From positions 31,463,001 through 31,527,000 of the forward strand of contig NC_091671.1 in NCBI RefSeq assembly GCF_042453785.1: DNA of 64,000 nt, written 5' to 3'. Below are positions 56,306-64,000 of the stretch, piece after piece. Numbering within the stretch: the first letter of the stretch is position 1; the number at the start of each line of letters is the position of its first letter. Under the pieces are notes generated by a model. That model did not search any database. It worked only from the letters and a program-made list of their open reading frames with translations, and was not told the origin of the DNA. This DNA comes from Malus domestica. Its lineage: Eukaryota; Streptophyta; Magnoliopsida; Rosales; Rosaceae. Made by a program: the position numbers and the translations under genes.

Positions 56306-56655
56306 AGCTCATCCAAGTTGGTTTGTTGCCACTACTCCAGAAAAATGCTTATCGCAGTTCGATTGGGATTAGCTTTGGTTGATTGTGGTAATGCATTTGG
56401 TGGCATTCATGATAGAGCAACGCTAGTGATATGTAATATGTGACCGAAATTTAGAGCACGAACAAGCATACTTTGACGAACCTTTACTCTAGCATAGTTG
56501 TTGTGTAACTTATGCGAGGTAAGACAAATGTTTACAAGGTGTTTGTAACTCGAGTGGCTAAGAATATTTAATGCTGAAGACAAGTTCGAGTCATTGCCAA
56601 ACAATATGGCTTTTATCAATGGAAAAACACATATCGGACCAAATTAACTTGAAAG

Positions 56656-56806
56656 TTTTAACGAAAAGTCTATGGTATTATTCACTTTAACAAAAAATTA
56701 TATTTTTACACTACAAAGTCAAACTTGATACTGTTCATTTTACCATTTATTTTGTCCATATCGTTAAAACTCAAAGTTTTCAAGCCCCTTTCATTAGTTT
56801 TCCTTA
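56656..56806 (+). repeat. Dispersed ~150-bp repeat, copy 2
   Basis: Same family and orientation as 1208-1357. It lies between the 3' ends of FIE and the BLTP3-like gene. Confidence 0.6.
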
Positions 56807-57222
56807 ACTTAAATCCACCACAATTTCACGCTGGATTTTGAGTCGCATTAAAAATTGTCACCCCTACTTAGGCTTGTAAGAAGCTTATAGACAAGGGAAT
56901 CACCCTTAGTTGTCCCAGTTATTTTATCAACCGCTTGTTAATCTGATGTACGCTTGTAGAACATGAAATCGAGTACCAATATCATCGGTTTGCCAACTAC
57001 GATAGCTAACAATACGGGTATATTCCTTTAGAAATTTAAATCGATACATATGTAGGACCTTAGATACAAAACTGCTATACCAGACTTAGAATACATGCAT
57101 AATCTCTGCAGCAACTGTTTCCCCTTTATATACAGACAAAGAATGGGTAAACTAGACAGATTGGGATCATTTTCATCCCAAGGTATTACAGGGGAGGGGG
57201 CAAAAGAATAGCAAACAATGAC

Positions 57223-58802
57223 CTACCATATCTGTGACCGTAATTGCGTCAATAAACTCTGCATACTCTGAAGTTTCTCATTGAGTTGTTTAACAGTTGC
57301 AAGATGCTGTGCGGCTTGTTCTGAACTATCTAGGTCGGCAAGAAGAGCAGTGCACTTGGCCTGGGATTCTGTAAATGCCACCTCGAGTGAAGCCACTGTC
57401 GATTCCAAGGTGGGGGTTGTACTTGGGGTTTCATTAACCAAGTTTGATTGAGAGAGCCCAGTACTGGAAAAGCTGCCACCCCTGGTGAGCCTTCCAGGGG
57501 AGAATATCTTGTCAATGCCCTCTGTTCCTGAAAGTCATATTCAGATCCAAACTACATAAGGCCCAAAAATAATAAATAGATAATCTTCCAGTGGTATCCC
57601 AATAACATATACCAGATAAATCTTGTTGGCTAAATTCTTTTTAAAAACGTACAAATGAATTGAGTAAAACATCGGTGTCAATTGATTAACTTTTTTAGCA
57701 TTGTAAGGACTTGGAAGAAAATAACAGCTCAACTCTGATCAGAATTAATGGAGAGATGCATTCATAGGCTGACAAAATGTTTAGTAACGTACTGAGGTTG
57801 CTCAGTTGTTCCATTGCAGCCTCGCCAATGGAACCCTCCAGCTTGAGTAGCCTCAGAATTCCAGCAGTGACTCGACCCATTGATTCAACTTCCGACTTGC
57901 ACAGAAAAGTAAGATGTTGCAACTCATCCTTCGTTACAACTGCCTCAATCTATGGAGACAAAAGTGTCATAATGCAGAACAGTTTTTAGAAGATAAAATA
58001 CAGTTGTTAACTTGAAAAAATGCATTACCGGTTGCTTAACAGAGAATTTCACATTTTCCACAGCCCATACCACCATTTCATGATCGACTGGGTCCTCTGG
58101 TATCACCATGCGAATTTCAAGATCTATACCTCCAGATGTCTGTGTAGTTTCCTTGATCCCATTCGCAGGTAAGATAGCAGCATTGTTAGACTTCTGGGCA
58201 TGGGGCTTTAGCATCTGCAAGCCTTGCACACCAACCTGGAACCATATTTAAATGCATGAGATGATGAATTCGATATCTGTGATTAAAATGAAGGTGCATA
58301 AATGACGAAATTGAAATGAATCACACAGTTGCACATATTTGCATTCGATAATATTCTAATAGAAGCAAACTATATCTATTGTGTCAGAACATTTGATCTT
58401 GAATGCAGCACAGGCACAACCAACCAAGTTCTACCAAAGTATATGCTTAGTATCATAAGCTCACTAGAATTTTGAAAATTTAAAATTTGAAAAAAAAAAG
58501 GGGGAAAACAAACAAAAGAACAAAATCCTTGCATGAATGTACTTTGCTCATTTTGCCTAAATTTCAAACTAATCCTTGCTAGACATTGACTCGGTTGTAC
58601 TTAACATAAAGCCTTGCCAATTGTTAGGTCTCTATTACTATTAGATATCTGCAATTTGAATCCCAACCGTGAGATAGTTCTGAGTGCATGAGCAAGACAA
58701 CTAGTTCTGAGTGCATGAGCAAGACAACTTCTCACCCTACTACAAGGACCCACTTATGGTAAACCCCAGAATAATCATACTTCACTACTACTTAACCACA
58801 GC

Positions 58803-58837
<35 letters not shown>

Positions 58838-61800
58838 AGCCTTATCCCACTAAGTGGTGTCGCCTGTATGAATCCTAGAATGCCACTTCGCTCGATTTGC
58901 ACCAAGTCTTTCGTTATCTCTAAGTATCCATGTCTTTTTTTAAAGTCTCTTCCCTAGGTCTTCCTCTGCCCCTTTTGGCCTGAGCCTCAATCTCATAATT
59001 TCAATTTCTAACCAGAACATCTATAAGTCTTCATTTCACATGTCCAAACCACCTTAACCGATTTTCTCTCAACTTATCTTCAATTGCAGCCACTCCTACT
59101 CTACCTCGGATATCCTTGTTCTTAACTCCGTCTTTTCTCGTGTGCTCACACATCCAACAAAGCATTCTCATCTCCACTGCACTCATTTTTTGCACGTGTT
59201 GATGCTTGACCACCTAACATTTTGTGCCATAAAGCATTGCTAGCCTTATTGACGTCCTATAAAATTTTCTCTTAAGCTTTAGTGGCATACAACGATCGCA
59301 CAAAACACACAGTGCACTTTTCCACTTAATCCATCCAGCTTGTATTCTATGGTTGAAATCTTCATTCAAATCTCCGTTCATTTGCAAGATAGGATGGAGA
59401 TCTCAACCATAAAATACAAGCTGGATGGATGAAGTGGAAGAGTGCATCGGGTGTGTTCTGTGACTGTCTCATGAGTGTTACTGTTGTTATGACCATAGAG
59501 ATCAAGTATAATAGAGTGAACCAACACCATAACAGGGACATCATCTCAGCAATACATGCAACTTACAAATTTTAAAATACCTAAGATATCACCTAGGAAG
59601 ACCATAATTTACTTGTTTCCCCCAAGAAAAGACCAAAAAATAAAATGACAAAATGCTTCAATGATGCTGGCTTATTCATGTAAAGCTGACCCTTTTCAAA
59701 AAATGTCACCTTTAATAATCAATATGCATGTATGCTTCATCCAACATGCCTTTAGCAGGCTCAAGTAGCACATTAAAACCTTAAAAAGGGAGAGCCGCAA
59801 TGGAAAGAGAGAGAAATCCTTACTGTAACCAATTCCACAGGATATTTTTGGGTCCTGTATGACTTTCCATTGCCACTCAGCCTATGCTTTGGACTACTTT
59901 TTGCTTTTACATGCAGACTATGGAACGTTGTGTGCCAACACCTCTCTTCTCTTTGCACATCCTCATGATTATCAAACCACCATCTTTCTGCAATCTCCCG
60001 TTCACCTTCAAGAGCAAATAACCAATTTTTGAACTCTATGGACACGTCGACATCATCTGGCTTTCCCAAGTGCAAGACCCCACTTTCTTTCCCGTCTCGT
60101 GAACTTCCATCTGGAAAAAGATGGAATATTAGAGCGATTTGTATAACAGTGAATAAAATCAGTACTGATAGCAAATGACAAGGGAAAAAAGAACAGGATA
60201 AACAGACTTTGCGTGTATATAACTAAACAAAATTACCAAAATCATATTGTCCCATACCCTCTTTCAGATCAATAATGAGATGCGACGGTTTGAAAAGTTT
60301 CGACAGTGGTCCAGCTTGCAATTTTTCTAACTCCTTAGAGAGCCCCTTTCCAGGACCACCATCAGGGCCAAGTACTCCAAAGCGATGCAGCAAGGATTCA
60401 GCATAGTTCATTCCCCCACCTAGGCGTATGCCAGAGATACACGCACACACATTCAGACTATGACACTCTGCATCACGTTCATTTAAAGGAATTACGTGTA
60501 CCATACTTATGTCCAGAAATGGATCCACAAAAGCTTTGCCATTTGATTGATGTTTTGTTTGGTTATGTATCCAAAATACAGGTCTTAGCTGAGGGTACCC
60601 ATTTCCACTCGTTGAAAGACCATTTTCAATGTAAGTTAAACCTGAGCCGTTCTCATGTCCCAAGTTTCCCTCAGTGTCTACACAGTCCACCTCAACACTA
60701 TCCCAATGAATAGTGGATGAAACAGCAATTGCACCACCAAGAGTTCTGTGAGTAACTTTTATGAAGAGATCATCACCAATAAACTGAACCAGAGGCATTC
60801 CTTCAATATTCACGGAAGATGACTCCAGAAATTTAATCTGGAGATTTTTGACTGCCAAGCTTACCGCTGTATCATTGGGAACCTTGTCAATCAGCTTTAA
60901 TTCAACAGAATGATCCCTCTTCTTCTTTTTTCCAGTATTTTTTCCAACAAGAACAATCTTTTCACTAACTCTGCCAAAGTACGAATAAAGATCCAAAACA
61001 AAAAATAACTGTTCAACAGATGTGTTGGAGAGATAGTTTTGACAAGCTACCCCCACCCTGACAATACCACCGGGAGGAGGAACATTTGTTAATGGGCTCC
61101 CATCAGCAGTTACCATAGCTACTTCAACACAAGCATCTTTCAGCTCAACACATCTCCACATGCCTGAATTCCAATCAATAGAACTCTGAAAGCCAGCTGA
61201 CTTAGTGCACTTTTCTAATGACAAACTAATGTGTGATGCTCTAGCACTCCATTTCTTCTGGCTGGCATCAATTGGTTGACCTTCCCAAAGACAAAAGCAA
61301 GCAGGGTCCTTCTCCAGATTCAGTAACCTTAGTTTTAGTGATGGTGACTCTGAAATTAACAAGTTCTTGATATGAAGCCTTGCTCCAGAAAAGGCACTCT
61401 GGTAGATATTGTCCCTGTTGTTAGCAGTGTCACACAACTTATCTATGTCCAAAGGAACAGTCACATCTAACTCCTTGAGGGTGAAAATCAAGGAATTTAC
61501 TGAGGAATCTGGTACAACAGCACCAGGATTGACCACAATTCCATCAGCCAGGAAGGAAGCGATCCTCAAACAGGATCCTTCTTGGAGATCAATCTAGAAT
61601 TTAAACCAAAAACAAACGGGAAAAAAATGAAAAATGATACTTAAAGATTCAGAAAGGAAAACATATAAAAGATGGAACAAATAAAAGATGTCAACACATA
61701 CCATTAAGGGTTGACAATTAATTACTGTTTGTGAAGCAAAAGATGGAGGGACTGGGGATGGCTTGATCTGAAGAGAGTGGAGGCACAAAAAAGGGACACC

Positions 61801-63896
61801 TTTAATGAATTGCCACTCCTGATCTCCCAAAGGATATATGGGAGGGCAAAAATTCTTACCTGTCCAAACAATAATACAAAACTGATAAGAGAATAATTTC
61901 AAACTACAGATACCCAACATCCAGCACACGGCCACTGGGTTAAATTTCGTTTTCTCTAGTCTACATAAATAAATTTATCCCGTACCGAAGTCAGGAACAT
62001 GCAGAGGTTCTTCAGAAACTGCATGCATTGATGGTTGAACCAAAGTGCATGGAGGCCGTGAATAGGTATCCCTACATTCCAGCCACCAACATAAATTATA
62101 ACTTAGCCATAGAACTGAACATATATCGAATTGAAAGGGGAAGGCATTTCTCCCACATGGAGCTATGTACAAAATCATACTTATCTTTAATAACTACATC
62201 CATAATTCATCGTGGCTTCGACAAAAAATAGAAATGCAATAGGTCTAGTCACAAAATCACTGCAGATACAATGCAGGTATGAACAAACAATCTATGGTTA
62301 ACACATAATCCTTGTCAATTGTTAGAGTTATATGTGAACTTCTACCTAAGAAATCAGGAATAGAAATGCACAAATGCAGAAACAACACCCTAAAGCTAGT
62401 CAAAGACCAACTGAGCTCCAGGAGAATGATGGGAAAACGTACTTACCACCACCAAAAGTCTTGCAATATCCTAAATTAACAATATTTACCTTAAAAACAG
62501 TCCACCAATCATAACCCTCGACAAGTTGTTGTCAATTTCTCCATCTGAAACACTGGCCTGGAAAAGTGGATCCCCATATAAGATTCTGGACTCCTAATTG
62601 AGTCAAATAGAAATAAATTGCACAGATTTCAAATGCCAAATATTTTTAATTTTGATTGTGACAAATTTGGGAAGTATAATATATTTTTCTTACAGGACCC
62701 TCCTTGGATCATAAGCACTCTAAACTGAAATCTCATTTCAGTAACATGTAAACCCAAGAGTCAAATACGTATTAGTTTGATCGAAGACTGAGATGATGAT
62801 AAAGAAAAGTTTAATCACATATGTAAGAGTCATGGGACAGTACCCGTGAGAAGAAGAGTGATTGCATTAAAAGTTCGAGCTTGAACTCTGCAAGTAAATC
62901 CAACACTTCTAAGAATGCTTCAATTTAAAAAACAAAAATAACAAAAGAAATAATTTGAATGAATGTAACATGCAACCTTGTAGATACCAACAAATTGGGT
63001 TCCCTGGCCCATTTTTCTTTGTCAATAAATTGGGTTGCATAAAATACATCCTGTCTTTTCAATGTACACAAGTATTAAGTCGCTATAACATTTGTAAAGG
63101 AAAATCACAAACCAGCATCTTTAATGCAGAGAAATATGTGGTCCACAACAATTGAGACTATAGAACGTCCTGCTGCTTCTGTGGATCGCTGCAAAAAATT
63201 CCATGAGAGATGTAGAGAGAGAGAGAGAGAGAACAGCAAGAGAATCATAAAATGTTAGCCAAAAAATAGATTGAGAATGAAGTAAAGCCAACAGCATACC
63301 TGCTGAGTATTTGAATCAACATCTCCTCTATTCAGACAGACATACAATCCTGTCATAAAGCGGAGAAGAGCACGTAGTCCTGTGCCACATGATTACATAT
63401 TAGCACCAAGCTATATGTATACAATGTCTTATTATAATTATAGAACCAGTGAAACAGGTGATCAAATATAATTCACTTGTTACCTGGTTCACTTATAGCA
63501 GGACAAATGGCCTCTGTGATATGTAACTGAACCTCAAGTCCAAGTGGACTGTTTAATTCGGTCCTTTGCACTGTGATCTGGTCATAGTCACAAAGTGAAG
63601 AAAGATTCCATGAAAAAAAAAGCACAGAAACACAGAAAACACTGGACACTCTCTAGATTCACACTGATATATGGAGTAAAAATAAATCCATCAATAATTA
63701 ACTAAAAAGTTTAGAACTGCATTACATAAGCTTGTCCTGAAATTCCTTCTATAAAGCGCTCCCCACCAAAGAAAACTCGCTTTGCACCATCATCGTCTCT
63801 CTGGTTTCTTCCATCTTCAGTACGTGCTATGTCAGCATCCATGAACATATCAGGGTGGGGAAGGAGATCAATAGACAGAGATTCCCACTCAAGTTT
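57223..63896 (-). CDS. Chorein/UHRF1BP1-like (BLTP3-type) lipid-transfer protein, C-terminal part
   Basis: Thirteen minus-strand exons are in the window (5' to 3'): 63896-63726, 63577-63484, 63379-63300, 63188-63113, 62887-62844, 62557-62490, 62071-61986, 61859-61702, 61593-60237, 60110-59824, 58235-58029, 57949-57793, 57527-57223. They join in frame to 1,029 residues; the start lies beyond 64000. The first exons fit the chorein-type N-terminal region ([15 protein letters not shown]). A 452-codon exon forms the centre, and the C-terminus is a predicted coiled coil ([23 protein letters not shown]). Animal homologues (UHRF1BP1, SHIP164) are bridge-like lipid transporters on endosomes; the plant role is unproven. 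The gene converges on FIE. Confidence 0.9.
58800..59475 (-). mobile_element. RTE LINE 3' fragment with inverted 5' end, in an intron
   Basis: The minus strand has the same RTE C-terminal sequence as 9879-10525 ([28 protein letters not shown]-like tail), a 3' UTR and a (TTG)n tail, seen as 12 CAA units at 58800-58837. From about 59396 to 59475 the order reverses: the plus strand now carries the segment ATACAAGCTGGATGGATGAA, which is present in the opposite sense at 59330-59346. This is the 5' inversion typical of twin priming. It sits in the 1.6-kb intron between the exons at 59824 and 58235 of the BLTP3-like gene. Confidence 0.85.
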
Positions 63897-64000
63897 CTGG
63901 TAAGAAAGAATTCAACATCATTTAATACTAATTCAAAATTGAGAAGTCTAACACTGCTAGACAGAGAACAATATGGAACACACAATAGTGATCTGATGCA
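63897..64000 (-). other. Intron of the BLTP3-like gene at the window edge
   Basis: It starts after the TTACCAG acceptor of the exon at 63896; no exon is evident up to the edge. Confidence 0.5.

Overview
This window is plant nuclear DNA. All recognisable genes have GT-AG introns, the resident proteins are plant-specific, and most of the sequence is plant transposons. The element set (RTE-type LINE ends with a CAA-repeat tail, an Au-type SINE, GGTA(C/T)TGTTTGG-ended Harbinger copies, miniature LTR elements) together with the FIE gene suggests a woody rosid. My best guess is an apple/pear-type Rosaceae genome, but that is recall-based.

Layout. 1-2009: sparse; a possible minus-strand promoter/leader and a dispersed repeat. 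2010-7161: a young Ty1/copia element (368-bp LTRs, GGCAG target duplication) with gag and pol in different frames. 7162-9544: flank and a minus-strand F-box gene broken by two stops. 9879-14585: RTE LINE 3' end, then an unfamiliar 4-kb repeat element with two tandem arrays and a coiled-coil ORF. 14638-14842: an Au-type SINE with 21-bp duplications. 14843-18315: no recognised gene. 18316-24736: a decayed 6.4-kb PIF/Harbinger transposon with transposase and Myb/SANT genes. 26548-27543: an internally deleted copia derivative. 28096-30076: an intact ankyrin-PGG membrane protein gene. 31321-32545: an F-box gene split by a miniature LTR element. 34583-35529: an early-nodulin-like phytocyanin gene. 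About 35850-39300: a second decayed Harbinger. 39543-48488: a full-length but dead L1 LINE containing a 2.4-kb solo-LTR-like insertion. 48690-51600: two direct copies of a copia pol 3' end flanking a caulimovirid coat/protease fragment bordered by (TA)n. 52705-56305: the Polycomb gene FIE. 57223-63896 and beyond: the 3' part of a chorein/UHRF1BP1-like (BLTP3-type) lipid-transfer gene.

The clearly functional host genes are the ankyrin-PGG gene, the phytocyanin-like gene, FIE and the BLTP3-like gene. The last two converge tail to tail. FIE is a WD40 subunit of PRC2 (H3K27 methylation); the BLTP3-like protein is predicted to move lipids at membrane contacts. No pathway links the four. The rest is a record of nested transposition, and target duplications could be read directly for six LTR-type or non-LTR insertions plus one Harbinger copy. 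All splice sites were placed by hand from the sequence and family knowledge, without transcripts.
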